Shown one piece after another: positions 37,418 through 47,389 of a DNA stretch of 64,000 nucleotides (position 1 is its first letter; every line of letters starts with the position of its first letter). The notes below the pieces were generated by a model that was not told where the DNA came from, did no database searches, and was given only the letters and a program-made list of their open reading frames with translations. The stretch spans positions 1 through 64,000 of the forward strand of contig NZ_WAEM01000009.1 of the NCBI RefSeq assembly GCF_008806775.1, given 5' to 3'. Position numbers and translations under genes: made by a program. This DNA comes from Flavobacterium luteum (lineage in GTDB: Bacteria; Bacteroidota; Bacteroidia; Flavobacteriales; Flavobacteriaceae).

Positions 37418-37451
37418 AAAAAGCAATATTCTTATTAGAATATTGCTTTTT
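37418..37451 (-). terminator. Terminator between ppa and hppA
   Basis: On the minus strand a 14-bp stem (AAAAAGCAATATTC with GAATATTGCTTTTT) encloses a 6-base loop and reads into T's. It separates transcription of the soluble from the membrane pyrophosphatase. Confidence 0.85.
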
Positions 37452-37474
37452 ATATAAAAATTATATTAAAAAAA

Positions 37475-38005
37475 TTATTTTATACTAAATAAGCCTTCTG
37501 GTTTATTTTCAATTTGATTGAAACGTTCGGTACATTCCTTAATAATTGCATAAGCTTCATTAAGATCTCCCCACCCTTCAACATCTACAACTTTGTTTTC
37601 TAGATCTTTGTAAACTTGAAAAAAGTGCTCGATTTCTTTTAATAAATGTGGATTAATATCAGATAGGTTTTCTAATGAATTCCAAATTGGATCGGAAACG
37701 GGTACACATATTATTTTTTCATCTGGTCCTTTATCATCTGCCATGTGGAAAACTCCTATTGGTTTTACCTCCATAACACAACCAGGGAAAGTAGGTTCGT
37801 TTATCAATACTAAAACATCCAATGGATCGCCATCTAGAGCTAATGTTTCAGGAATAAAACCATAATCAGCTGGATACATCATTGAGGAAAATAACATTCT
37901 ATCAAAACGCATTCTCTTTATAGAGAAATCATATTCGTACTTGTTTCTACTTCCTCTAGGAATTTCTATTAATACGTCGAAAGTCTTTACTTTATCTGCT
38001 GTCAT
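37475..38005 (-). CDS. ppa: Inorganic pyrophosphatase (soluble, family I)
   Basis: 176 residues, the normal bacterial family I length. Visible: PRGSRNKYEYD (substrate-binding Arg/Lys), MMYPADYGFIPET and the Mg2+-binding signature DGDPLDVLV. It hydrolyses PPi in the cytosol, pulling biosynthetic reactions forward. Its neighbour hppA uses the same substrate to pump ions, so the two compete for, or share control over, pyrophosphate. The terminator at 37418 means hppA must have its own promoter. Confidence 0.96.
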   Translation of the reverse strand: MTADKVKTFDVLIEIPRGSRNKYEYDFSIKRMRFDRMLFSSMMYPADYGFIPETLALDGDPLDVLVLINEPTFPGCVMEVKPIGVFHMADDKGPDEKIICVPVSDPIWNSLENLSDINPHLLKEIEHFFQVYKDLENKVVDVEGWGDLNEAYAIIKECTERFNQIENKPEGLFSIK

Positions 38006-38184
38006 TTTTATTTTATCTTTACAAATTTTCAGATTACAAAAATAAACAAACTATATGTCTTCTCCACAAAAAAGGAGCTTTATCGTCTATTACGATTTCG
38101 AAGATATTAAAGGAAAATAAGATTATAACTTTAATTTAAGAAAAATAAGTGTTATAACTTTTCTAATATATATTAGTTTAAGTA

Positions 38185-40680
38185 TTAAAAATAGAACCCA
38201 AAAGAACCTTTTACAGAAAAATTATTGGTTTCGGGAACATTTAGATAACTTCCTCTCCAAGCAAAATCAATTCGGAAAACTTTGAATATATTGCCTATTC
38301 CGGCATTGTATTCCCAATAGACATTTTCGGGAGCATTGTATGGCAAACCTGAAGCGTTTATAGCACGATTTGCATTTGATATGGTTCCGTAAACCCCTTT
38401 AATCCCTATAATTTCTCTCCAATTAAGCTTTCGCATGAACGGAATTCTGGAGAACAATCTGCCGTTAAAATTATGATTCCACTGAAATGTAGCGTATTGA
38501 TCGGAAACAAATTCATAAAAATTGAGATTATTAAAAGTATTTTCTATACTAAAATAAGTTTGATTTCCAGGAATAACACTCATTAATCCTAGTGGTACTG
38601 TTCCAAAAGTCTTACCTACCTCCATAATTAGATTTGTTCGTCCTAATGGCCCTATAATTATAGGCTGTTTGTAATACAACTGTATTTTATCGTATTTGAA
38701 ATCACTATTTAAAATGCCTTTAAAACCATGACTATAATTTAAATACAATCTGCTGTAAGGACTATCGACATTTGCTCTCTCTACACCGTATCCTATTGTT
38801 TTTCTTTTAGGAGTATATTCGATTTCAAAATTGGCTTCTGATTGTTTTACTTCACTTTTTACTTCCCCAGATGAATTTGTAGTGCTTGGCAATGTAGTAT
38901 AATAATTTAAACTAAAGGTATTCGATGCAGATTCTAATGTTCTGTATGAAATTCCTGTTGAGAAAATTAAATTTTTGATTGGTTCGATTTCTACAGCAAC
39001 ATTAGTAAGATTTATATTGGTTAGTTTTCCGTTTGCGCCAGTAGTAAACAATGCCGATGAGGCAAAACTCCTCCCTAAAACATCATTTGTGGTGGTAAGA
39101 CTTGCACCGATTTGCTCAATATCTCTTCTGTTTCCCCCAGATAGTATAATTCTATTTCTTTTATCGGCCATCCATTTTCCAGAAAGCCCATATTTAAATT
39201 TATTATCGTCGAAACCATACGCAGTATATCCTTGCAAGCGCCAAGTATCATTTGGTCCAAAATAGGTCCTTCCTCCTGCTCTTAATCGAATTCCTTCCAC
39301 TTCATTAAATCCAAAAGAGGAGAAAATAGGCCCATAATCGAAATTTCCAAACTGCACGTATCCGCTTCCTAGTATGGAAACTAAATTATAAATTTGTTTG
39401 AATTTTTTTACGGTTTGTAAAGTATCTAACATTTTATAGACTCCCAATTCGTCTTTACTTAAATTTTCGAAACGGTTTTCTTTCCAGTATTCATCTGACT
39501 TTTTATACACTTCATTATCAATAAAGTTTATTTCATCTTTATAAAAAGCAAGTGGTTTTTCTATATTAAACTGATGATTTTTGTAAAATGTAGTTCGCTT
39601 TCCATAAACCCCTTTAGATTTTTCTTTTTTGTTTAACGCAAAATCAGACATCATATAATCTTTGGTCAATAAAAAAACAGAATCGTTCATGACCTCAAAT
39701 TCCTGCTCGATATAGATGTCTTTTACCCAGTTTATATTGGCGCTTTTGGTAACTGCCATGTTAATTTTTTTGATTGCAAATGTGGTATCGCTCACCCAAA
39801 AATCGCCTTTAAAAGTCAATTCGTTTTTTCGTCTTGGATAAAAAACAATATTATAACACCATTTGTTATCAATAAACGAACTGTCTTTCAGCACATAATT
39901 ATAGGTGTCTATACCCGTTCTAGAAAGCGGACTGGTGAAGCTTTTATCAAAAAAAGTCAAGTAGTTGTTGTAAATATCAAAATCAGAATATAAATCTTTT
40001 ACGAATGCCAAAATTTGTTGATTTCCCTCAAATCCTGAAGTTTTATTGGCTTTAAGTTTTTCTTTTCGTTTGTTTAATTTATTATCTCCGCTTACATCAT
40101 ATAAAGCTTCGTTTATAAAAATAGGTAAATAGGTTTTTCCTGTAATTTTTGAAGTATCGACCTGGTTAAAAATAAATTCCATGCCTTTGAAAATCTTATT
40201 TTTCATGAAAGCACTGTCAATGGTATTCATATCGAACTCCACTTTTTCGTACTTATCAAATTGGTATTGATTGAACTGACGCAACCCGTTTTTACGCTTC
40301 CTTTCCCAAATTTTTCTCAGAATATCTAATGCAGGATTGTTTTTTTTGGAAGTTTTTCCAGTAAAAATAACTACTTCATTGAGTTGTTGCCCGTCACTTA
40401 AAAGAATTTTAAAATTATAATTTACTGCTTTTGTCAAAGGCACAATCTTAGTTTCAAAACCTACAAAGGAAACTATTAATGCTGAAAATGTTTTTTCAGA
40501 TTCAATATAAAAACGACCATCTTCGTTAGTTACTGTTCCTTCATTAGACCCTTTAAAAACAACATTCGCATAAGGAACTGGCTGATTGGTATTGTCTACA
40601 ACAATTCCGCTAACTTTAGTTTGTGCGAATAATACATTTGAAATTAGTATAAAAACCGTTACAATTAATTTATTTTTCAT
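38185..40680 (-). CDS. DUF5686 outer-membrane protein with CarboxypepD_reg-like domain
   Basis: 831 residues from ATG 40680; the TTG CAA immediately before it is not needed. Signal peptide about 1-19 (ending LFAQ). An N-terminal CarboxypepD_reg-like beta-sandwich (about 22-105: VSGIVVDNTNQPVPYANV, FVGFET) is followed by a linker with NPALDILRKIWERKRKNG and a long region ending in a beta-barrel-like half with alternating strands and a final aromatic residue (GSFGFYF). This is the common Bacteroidota DUF5686 architecture, thought to be outer-membrane anchored; function unknown. There is no TonB plug domain, so it is not a standard TonB receptor. Confidence 0.85.
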   Translation of the reverse strand: MKNKLIVTVFILISNVLFAQTKVSGIVVDNTNQPVPYANVVFKGSNEGTVTNEDGRFYIESEKTFSALIVSFVGFETKIVPLTKAVNYNFKILLSDGQQLNEVVIFTGKTSKKNNPALDILRKIWERKRKNGLRQFNQYQFDKYEKVEFDMNTIDSAFMKNKIFKGMEFIFNQVDTSKITGKTYLPIFINEALYDVSGDNKLNKRKEKLKANKTSGFEGNQQILAFVKDLYSDFDIYNNYLTFFDKSFTSPLSRTGIDTYNYVLKDSSFIDNKWCYNIVFYPRRKNELTFKGDFWVSDTTFAIKKINMAVTKSANINWVKDIYIEQEFEVMNDSVFLLTKDYMMSDFALNKKEKSKGVYGKRTTFYKNHQFNIEKPLAFYKDEINFIDNEVYKKSDEYWKENRFENLSKDELGVYKMLDTLQTVKKFKQIYNLVSILGSGYVQFGNFDYGPIFSSFGFNEVEGIRLRAGGRTYFGPNDTWRLQGYTAYGFDDNKFKYGLSGKWMADKRNRIILSGGNRRDIEQIGASLTTTNDVLGRSFASSALFTTGANGKLTNINLTNVAVEIEPIKNLIFSTGISYRTLESASNTFSLNYYTTLPSTTNSSGEVKSEVKQSEANFEIEYTPKRKTIGYGVERANVDSPYSRLYLNYSHGFKGILNSDFKYDKIQLYYKQPIIIGPLGRTNLIMEVGKTFGTVPLGLMSVIPGNQTYFSIENTFNNLNFYEFVSDQYATFQWNHNFNGRLFSRIPFMRKLNWREIIGIKGVYGTISNANRAINASGLPYNAPENVYWEYNAGIGNIFKVFRIDFAWRGSYLNVPETNNFSVKGSFGFYF

Positions 40681-40685
40681 TTGCA

Positions 40686-40720
40686 AAAAAAAACCTCATC
40701 AGGATTAATCTGATGAAGTT
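40686..40720 (-). terminator. Terminator after pdhB
   Basis: On the minus strand AACTTCATCAG pairs with CTGATGAGGTT (one mismatch) around a 7-base loop, then a run of eight T's. It stands between the pdhB stop (40805) and the DUF5686 start. Confidence 0.8.
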
Positions 40721-40804
40721 TCAAATATAGTTATTTTGATTTCTAGATCCCTAAGACTTTTGTCCTGATTTTGTTAAATTTTAAATGTATTTAACTTCTG
40801 AAAC

Positions 40805-41782
40805 CTATTTATACAATACTTTTTTAACTGCTTTAACAACATCATTAGCATTAGGCAACCATTCTTTTAACAAGGTTGGCGAATAGGGCGCAGGAGTATC
40901 AGCAGTTGTAATTCTCTGAATTGGAGCATCTAAGAAGTCGAAAGCACGTTCTTGAACAATGTAAGTGATTTCAGATGAAACACTAGCAAAAGGCCAAGCT
41001 TCTTCAAGAATTACCAATCTATTTGTCTTTCTTACAGAAGTCAAAATAGTTTCATGATCCATCGGACGAACCGTTCTTAAATCAATAATCTCGCATGAAA
41101 TTCCTTCTTTGGCTAATTCGTCAGCGGCAATAAATGCTTCCTTAATTATTTTTCCGAAAGAAACAATTGTCACATCTGTTCCTTCTCGTTTTACATCGGC
41201 AACACCAATAGGAATAATATATTCGCCATCTGGCACTTCTCCTTTATCACCATACATTTGCTCCGATTCCATAAAAATAATTGGATCATTGTCTCTGATG
41301 GCAGCTTTTAATAATCCTTTAGCATCATAAACTGTAGATGGTACAATTACTTTAAGCCCTGGAGTATTGGCAAACCAGTTTTCGAATGCTTGCGAGTGTG
41401 TTGCTCCAAGTTGGCCTGCAGAAGCCGTTGGCCCACGAAAAACCATCGGCATAGGAAACTGACCTGCGGTCATTTGACGCATTTTAGCAGCATTATTAAT
41501 AATTTGATCGATTCCAACCAAAGCAAAATTAAAAGTCATATACTCTACAATTGGACGGCAACCGTTCATGGTAGAACCTACAGCAATACCCGCAAAACCT
41601 AGCTCTGCAATTGGAGTATCTATAACTCTTTTTGGTCCAAATTCTGCTAACATTCCTTTTGAAGCTTTATAGGCACCATTGTATTCAGCAACTTCTTCAC
41701 CCATTAAATATACGGTTTCATCACGTCGCATTTCTTCACTCATAGCTTCGCAAATGGCCTCTCTAAATTGTATCGTTCTCAT
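40805..41782 (-). CDS. pdhB: Pyruvate dehydrogenase E1 component, beta subunit
   Basis: 325 residues. Typical alpha-keto acid dehydrogenase E1-beta: REAICEAMSEEMRRDETVYLMGEEV near the start in two parts (thiamine diphosphate-binding Glu in MGEEV), IDTPIAELGFAGIAVG, GATHSQAFENW, and a C-terminal transketolase domain with EAWPFASVSSEI. It pairs with E1-alpha to decarboxylate pyruvate for acetyl-CoA. E1-alpha and E2 are not adjacent here, so the complex is encoded at separate sites. A branched-chain specificity cannot be fully excluded but the protein fits PDH best. Confidence 0.9.
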   Translation of the reverse strand: MRTIQFREAICEAMSEEMRRDETVYLMGEEVAEYNGAYKASKGMLAEFGPKRVIDTPIAELGFAGIAVGSTMNGCRPIVEYMTFNFALVGIDQIINNAAKMRQMTAGQFPMPMVFRGPTASAGQLGATHSQAFENWFANTPGLKVIVPSTVYDAKGLLKAAIRDNDPIIFMESEQMYGDKGEVPDGEYIIPIGVADVKREGTDVTIVSFGKIIKEAFIAADELAKEGISCEIIDLRTVRPMDHETILTSVRKTNRLVILEEAWPFASVSSEITYIVQERAFDFLDAPIQRITTADTPAPYSPTLLKEWLPNANDVVKAVKKVLYK

Positions 41783-41916
41783 AGTATAATGTATGTCTTT
41801 GTTTTTCGAAGAGCAAAAATAAATATTTTAAACCAGTTAAAAGCATAATTTTAGTTTAAAATAATTACCAGTATTGAATAATTGAATTATTTTCAATTAC
41901 TGTTGACGCACTTCTT

Positions 41917-42642
41917 TTATATCGGATTATAATCAAAAACCTTCCAGTCTTTATTTGACAAATCTAAATAATGATAATGCACTAAGTCATTTTTATCGAA
42001 TTGCCCATTTTTGTTAGTGTCTTCAATGGTTCTAAAATACAAACGGTTATTCGATTCGATTAAATTCCAATCTATCAATTCCTGAAAATCGACTGATACT
42101 TTAGTAAATCGTTTTCCTGATATTTCACTTATATAGAGCGATTTGATGTCGTTTTCGTCTAATTTTCCATCTTTATTGGTATCTAAATCGGCTAATGAAT
42201 ACACTAAAACTTGTTGCTTGGCTTTGTCTGAAACCGATTTTAAATACATGACATTTTGAATTAGCATAGGTTTCTCAGTTAATGAATGAATAGAATCTGA
42301 ACCTATTTCTTGAAACTTTATATTTTGCAAATAACCTGTAATTTCATATTCACTGTAATTTGAAATCTTTAAGCTTAAATAAGTGGAGCTTGAAGAGGAA
42401 TCGTATTTTATTTTTGCATTGGCTCCGCTAACACTAATGTCGGCTACTGGATGCAATAAATAATTTGTACCTTGCATTTGAATAGGCAAATCGGCAATTT
42501 TTATTTGAGTCGTATCTGTTTTTGGTTGCTCCTTTTGCTTCGTTGAATTCTCGTAAATCACTTTTGGTTTTTCAACCTCTTCTTTGCATCCTATTAAAAA
42601 AACAAGCACAAATAGCATACAGAATATTGAACTATTTTTCAT
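41917..42642 (-). CDS. Lipoprotein with two EF-hand/dockerin-like Ca2+ loops
   Basis: 241 residues with a lipoprotein signal (lipobox LIGC, Cys19). Two loops DTNKDGKLDENDI (about 152-164) and DTNKNGQFDKNDL (about 207-219) have the DxNxDGxxDxxD spacing of calcium-binding EF-hand or dockerin loops. A beta-rich N-terminal part precedes them. It lies 36 bp after the TonB-dependent receptor gene on the same strand and is probably its operon partner at the outer membrane. Function unknown. Confidence 0.75.
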   Translation of the reverse strand: MKNSSIFCMLFVLVFLIGCKEEVEKPKVIYENSTKQKEQPKTDTTQIKIADLPIQMQGTNYLLHPVADISVSGANAKIKYDSSSSSTYLSLKISNYSEYEITGYLQNIKFQEIGSDSIHSLTEKPMLIQNVMYLKSVSDKAKQQVLVYSLADLDTNKDGKLDENDIKSLYISEISGKRFTKVSVDFQELIDWNLIESNNRLYFRTIEDTNKNGQFDKNDLVHYHYLDLSNKDWKVFDYNPI

Positions 42643-42678
42643 TTCAAAAAAAATTAAATATTTTAAAATACAAATGTA

Positions 42679-45198
42679 TTACAATCGCACCGACAATTTA
42701 ACATTAAATACACGAGTGGTTAAATAATTTGGAATGGCATATTGACTTTTAGTATAAGCGTCTCTAACCCATGTATTGGTAATGGCATTTTGATTGTTGA
42801 ACATATTAAAAATTTCAAACCCTAAAGACAAATCTTTGAATCTTTTCATCCAATGACCCTCTGGTCGTAAATTGTTTTTTTCAGTAAAGACATACGAAAA
42901 TCCAAGATCGGCTCTACGATAATCTCTCAAACGATTAAGATAATCATAAGGATCGGCATATGATGGAGAACCACCTGGCAAACCTGTATTATAGACTAAA
43001 TTCAAATATACTTTTACACTTGGAATATTTGGCATATAGTCCTGAAATAGGATCGCAAATTTTAGTCTTTGATCTGTTGGTCTAGGAATGTCTCCTCTAT
43101 TATCAATGTTTTCTTTGGTTTTTAGATAGCCAAAACTGAACCAAGATTCTGTTCCGTGAACAAATTCTCCGTTTAATCGCATATCAAATCCTTGCGCATA
43201 AGATGTAGCGTTATTTGTGGCAGCATAACGAATTCTGACATTGTCAATAGTATACGGATTTACATCAGTTAACGATTTATAATAGGCCTCGGTAACCATT
43301 TTGAAAGGACGTTTCCACATTTTGAAACTATAGTCATTACTCAAAACAACATGTATAGACTGCTGCGCTTTTACATTAGGATTGACTTCACCTTGAGCAT
43401 CTCGTATCTCTCTATAAAACGGCGGTTGATGATAAAAACCGCCAGATAGTCTAAAGACCATGTCTTTACTCCAATCTGGTTTTATAGCAAACTGGGCTCT
43501 GGGGCTAATTACAGCTTGAGTATGTGTATTACTTCCTGAAAATTGCCATAAAGCAATTTTACCATTATTGTCCAAATCATATTCAGGAACTTGCCAAGTA
43601 TGTATTCTAACTCCAGCATTATACCAAACATCTGCACTTCCTATTTTATCTTTTAGGCTCCACTGCGCATACCCTGAAAAACGGTTAATGGTTACAAAAT
43701 TTTTAGCTCTCACATTTTGAAAAGGCACCAAAGGTCCCACGTAAGGTTCGTACGGCTGATTGTTTGCAGGCAATTTTATTCCTTTTGGGAATTTTGGTGG
43801 GTTTATTGAAAATCCCGCAGAATCAATAACTTCCCATTCTATAATTCGGTCGCGAATATCTTCTCGAGTATATTTAATTCCCCATTCTATTTGATGCTTT
43901 TTTAGAGTATGAAAACCTTTAATTTCAGTATTAACAATTAAAGCATCTAAATCGTTTCTAGCGTGATTCAACTGACTACCAATAGCTCTACTGAAGGTAA
44001 CGTTTCCGAAGTTTTCTCCGCCAATATTTCCATCAACTTCCCCTAAGGAATAAGCCGCATCAATGTCAAAATATTCTTGTTCTAAGGTATGATAAACAGA
44101 TCCAATAAACTTTAAAATAAAATTTTCATTTACTGTAAAAGTAGATTTTAGTGCGCCAAAATAAGTATCGTATTTGCTTTTTTCTTGGCCCTGATAAAAC
44201 ACCAATAATGCTATAGGGTCATTTATTGTACCGAAATTCGTTTGGCGTGTTAGCGGTTGATTGTTGTACTTATTTTGCGAAATATTTCCTAAAAAACTCC
44301 ATTGCCATTTTGTGGAAGCGGTATAATTAATGTTAGTTTGAACGTCAGCAAATGTAGGTCTAAAATTGGTTTCGGTTTCCTGACTGTTTACTAAAAGGCT
44401 ATTGTCTCTATAGCGGACTCCTGTTAAGGCAGACCATTTTTGATTTTTAGAAACGGCGTCGACTGATAGACTTCCACCTAAAAAACTGGCTTCGGCAGTA
44501 GCGCCAAACTTTGTAGGTCGCCTGTAAGTAATATCTAACACCGAAGATAGTTTGTCTCCGAATTTAGCTTGAAAACCACCGCCTGAAAAATCTACATTTT
44601 GCACCAAATCAGTATTGGTAAAACTTAGTCCTTCTTGTTGCCCTGAACGAATTAAAAAGGGCCTGTAAACTTCAATTTCGTTTACATATACTAAATTCTC
44701 GTCATAATTTCCCCCTCGAACCGCATACTGTGTACTCAATTCATTGTTTGAATATACTCCTGGCAAAGTTTTTAAAATATTTTCAATTCCAGCATTTGCT
44801 CCAGGAATTCTTCTTATAACTTCAGGTTCTATATTTGTAATTCCTTGAACTCGCTTTTTATTATTTACGATAACGACCTCGCCCATTTGCTCAGCTTTGT
44901 TATTCATAGTAACATTAAACTCATAATCCTCATTGGGTTTTAATTGTAGTGTTACTGTAGTTTTTTGAAGAGAAACATGACTAAAGATGATACTAATTTT
45001 CTGATTGGCTGGAATAATTATTTCATAAAAACCATTGGCATTTGTTTTAGCCGATTTATTCTGAGCATTTATATTTACGTTTTCTACTGGATTGTTGTTT
45101 TCGTCAAGGATAATCCCTTTAACTCTAGCGTTTTGAGCATAACTATATAATCCGATAAGGAAAAAGAAGAATGTAATTAGAAGTGATTTGGCTTTCAA
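42679..45198 (-). CDS. TonB-dependent receptor with CarboxypepD_reg-like domain
   Basis: 839 residues. It starts at TTG 45198; no ATG can supply the signal peptide MKAKSLLITFFFFLIGLYSYAQ. An N-terminal CarboxypepD_reg-like sandwich (about 23-105: VKGIILDENNNPVENVNI) is followed by a likely TonB box MGEVVIV (about 105-111), a plug with IRRIPGANAGIENILKTLPG and YAVRGGNYDENLVYVN, and a 22-strand-type barrel to the end. It imports an unknown ligand across the outer membrane using TonB energy. It sits 11 bp downstream of the M23 peptidase gene and upstream of the Ca2+-loop lipoprotein; there is no SusD partner. Confidence 0.92.
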   Translation of the reverse strand: MKAKSLLITFFFFLIGLYSYAQNARVKGIILDENNNPVENVNINAQNKSAKTNANGFYEIIIPANQKISIIFSHVSLQKTTVTLQLKPNEDYEFNVTMNNKAEQMGEVVIVNNKKRVQGITNIEPEVIRRIPGANAGIENILKTLPGVYSNNELSTQYAVRGGNYDENLVYVNEIEVYRPFLIRSGQQEGLSFTNTDLVQNVDFSGGGFQAKFGDKLSSVLDITYRRPTKFGATAEASFLGGSLSVDAVSKNQKWSALTGVRYRDNSLLVNSQETETNFRPTFADVQTNINYTASTKWQWSFLGNISQNKYNNQPLTRQTNFGTINDPIALLVFYQGQEKSKYDTYFGALKSTFTVNENFILKFIGSVYHTLEQEYFDIDAAYSLGEVDGNIGGENFGNVTFSRAIGSQLNHARNDLDALIVNTEIKGFHTLKKHQIEWGIKYTREDIRDRIIEWEVIDSAGFSINPPKFPKGIKLPANNQPYEPYVGPLVPFQNVRAKNFVTINRFSGYAQWSLKDKIGSADVWYNAGVRIHTWQVPEYDLDNNGKIALWQFSGSNTHTQAVISPRAQFAIKPDWSKDMVFRLSGGFYHQPPFYREIRDAQGEVNPNVKAQQSIHVVLSNDYSFKMWKRPFKMVTEAYYKSLTDVNPYTIDNVRIRYAATNNATSYAQGFDMRLNGEFVHGTESWFSFGYLKTKENIDNRGDIPRPTDQRLKFAILFQDYMPNIPSVKVYLNLVYNTGLPGGSPSYADPYDYLNRLRDYRRADLGFSYVFTEKNNLRPEGHWMKRFKDLSLGFEIFNMFNNQNAITNTWVRDAYTKSQYAIPNYLTTRVFNVKLSVRL

Positions 45199-45209
45199 AT
45201 GCTGTATTT

Positions 45210-46901
45210 TTATTTGTTTTGCGTTCTAAAAAATTGCGTTTCAAAGATAGTAGAATTTCCTACATTATCTGTAACCTCAACTTTCAAGTCGTTTTTTCCT
45301 TCGGAAACAATTCCATCATCAAAAAAATGTGTAATTTTATTAGTCTTATTTTCATATTCAAATAAAATCCATTTTCCATTAAGAAATCCTTTGTATGATT
45401 TTATACCAGATAAATCATCTCTAATGGAGAGTTGAATCGTTTTTTGGCTTGTTAACCATTTGCCTTGTATTGGCTTTGCAATACTTATCTTTGGCGCAAT
45501 GGTGTCTTTAGCTAAAACAAACTGTCCTAATTTCTTTGTATAGGTAGTAAACGTATTTTCTTTCCTTTTAGTGGCGTTGTAACTTAATTTTTTTTCTTTT
45601 GTTGATGCAATAAAGGTTTTATCGTCGTTAAATTTAGCATTACCAATCATTGTTACTAAAAAAGAATTGTTTACGGGAACCAAATCGTTATGAACAGTCA
45701 TAGTTGAATCGTTAACTTCAAAGTCTAAATAAAAATCATCATAAAAAGTTCCTGCCGGAAAAAAAACAGAACCATTGTCTTTTTCGAAATTTGAATCAGT
45801 TTTGGCTCGAACAAAGTATTTAGTTTTAACAATTTCATCCTGAATGGTTGCTTCGACAGTTGAATATTGAATAGGAACAGTCACGAGAGTTGTATTTCCG
45901 TAAAAATCAGAAAGCTCAATACGGTATAAATTAGTAAAATTATTAGAAACATTTATAATTCCGTTTTCAAAATCGGGATGCAAAATACTTAACGGAAATG
46001 GGTTTTTCATAAATAATTTTTGCACTTTTTGTTTTGTTTTTTTATACCTATAATAGTCTATAAATGCATTAATGTATTTTGTTTCGTCAAATGAAAAAGC
46101 ATCCAATTGATACCCAAATGATGGACTGCCATTTAAAAAAGTTTGCACTTTGTAAAGACCATATTTATCGTACGAAAAATCAAAAACATCATAAGCCTGA
46201 ATGCCAAAACCAATTCTGCCTTTTGCAATAATAGCTTGCGAAACATAGGTTCCGTTAGATTGCAATGACAAATTTACAGTTACTGATCGCTTCGATTGAT
46301 TGACCACACTATTTTCATCTAGAGGGTAAACAATAAGACTAGAAATTTGTGGCTTTTTAGTATCTTTCATAAAACTATCAAACCCAAAAAAATAAGGATT
46401 AATCACTTTCTCAGATTTTGTATCTCGAAACTCAAAATGCAAATGAGGCCCTTCTGAACTTCCTGTATTTCCAGAAAGCGCAATAATTTCTCCTTTACTC
46501 ACTGGTATTTCATTGGGTTTCGGAAAAATTTCAATCTCATACGATTGTTCTTGATAATGTGTCTTTTTAATTAACTCTTCAATTTTTCCAACTCCCTTTT
46601 GAAGATGTCCGTAAACAGAAGTATAGCCATTAGGATGATCTATATAAATTGTTTTCCCATTTCCAAAAGTAGATATTTTAATTCTAGACACATAACCGTC
46701 GGCAACAGCATAGATATTAAAACCCTCTTTCTGCATGGTTCTAAAATCGAAACCTGCGTGAAAATGGTTGGGTCTTATTTCTCCAAAATTTCCGGCAAGT
46801 TTCATAGGAATATCGAGAGGTGACCTAAAATAATCTTTTGGATAATCGGTTTGAGCAAAAATTACCGTGGTAGAAAATAACAAAAAATATAAAAATTTCA
46901 T
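45210..46901 (-). CDS. M23-family (LytM-like) metallopeptidase
   Basis: 563 residues with a signal peptide (about 1-16, ending IFAQ). The M23 domain is at the N-terminus (about 40-160): HFHAGFDFRT supplies the first His/Asp zinc ligands and GPHLHFEFRD the HxH, with intervening VYGHLQKGVG. The remaining 400 residues are beta-rich with Ig-like character (DDLSGIKSYKGFLNGKWI) and may be substrate- or partner-binding. It is likely a periplasmic peptidoglycan endopeptidase. It is divergent from the zapA unit and heads the TonB receptor operon. Confidence 0.9.
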   Translation of the reverse strand: MKFLYFLLFSTTVIFAQTDYPKDYFRSPLDIPMKLAGNFGEIRPNHFHAGFDFRTMQKEGFNIYAVADGYVSRIKISTFGNGKTIYIDHPNGYTSVYGHLQKGVGKIEELIKKTHYQEQSYEIEIFPKPNEIPVSKGEIIALSGNTGSSEGPHLHFEFRDTKSEKVINPYFFGFDSFMKDTKKPQISSLIVYPLDENSVVNQSKRSVTVNLSLQSNGTYVSQAIIAKGRIGFGIQAYDVFDFSYDKYGLYKVQTFLNGSPSFGYQLDAFSFDETKYINAFIDYYRYKKTKQKVQKLFMKNPFPLSILHPDFENGIINVSNNFTNLYRIELSDFYGNTTLVTVPIQYSTVEATIQDEIVKTKYFVRAKTDSNFEKDNGSVFFPAGTFYDDFYLDFEVNDSTMTVHNDLVPVNNSFLVTMIGNAKFNDDKTFIASTKEKKLSYNATKRKENTFTTYTKKLGQFVLAKDTIAPKISIAKPIQGKWLTSQKTIQLSIRDDLSGIKSYKGFLNGKWILFEYENKTNKITHFFDDGIVSEGKNDLKVEVTDNVGNSTIFETQFFRTQNK

Positions 46902-47029
46902 GAAAATGCTTTTTTGCTAATATAAAAAAAAGCCAATACATTTAGTGTATATTTGCAAAGTTATAACTACTTATTTTTCAAAATATTACAATTAAATTTT
47001 TTGCCTGAACTAAAATTTTAGTAAAAGTA

Positions 47030-47060
47030 TTGGTTTAATTCAATAGGAATGTTAACTTTG
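47030..47060 (+). promoter_or_regulatory. Bacteroidota-type promoter for the zapA unit
   Basis: TTG at 47030-47032 and TAACTTTG at 47053-47060 (exact TAnnTTTG) are separated by 20 bp, matching the -33/-7 consensus of the phylum. The predicted start lies a few bases downstream and about 20 bp before ATG 47090. Confidence 0.7.
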
Positions 47061-47089
47061 TTGAGATAAGTAATGAACTTAAAATTATA

Positions 47090-47380
47090 ATGAGTGAGAT
47101 TGTAGAAATTATTGATACTCTTGAAGGAAAGCTTAAAAAACTATTAGCGAAAATAGATTATTTAGAACAAAATTCAGTAGAGTTACATCAGGAATTAAAA
47201 AAAACTACAAGTATTATACAAAATCAATCTAATGAAATTGATACCTTGAAAAAGAATTGTGAAACACTCAAAATAGCTAATTCATTACTAGGCAGTGACG
47301 AAAACAAAAGAGATACCAAGCTTAAAATAAATTCATTAATTCGTGAAATTGATTACTGTATAGCACAGCTATCAGACTAG
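47090..47380 (+). CDS. Small coiled-coil protein upstream of zapA
   Basis: 96 residues, almost wholly helical with heptad-like leucines (LEGKLKKLLAKIDYLEQN, LHQELKKTTSII, IDTLKKNCETLKIANSLL). It ends 9 bp before zapA on the same strand. Its position and coiled-coil nature suggest a ZapB-like or other divisome partner, but sequence alone does not prove this. No membrane segment is present, so it is cytosolic. Confidence 0.7.
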   Translation: MSEIVEIIDTLEGKLKKLLAKIDYLEQNSVELHQELKKTTSIIQNQSNEIDTLKKNCETLKIANSLLGSDENKRDTKLKINSLIREIDYCIAQLSD

Positions 47381-47389
47381 TACAATATT

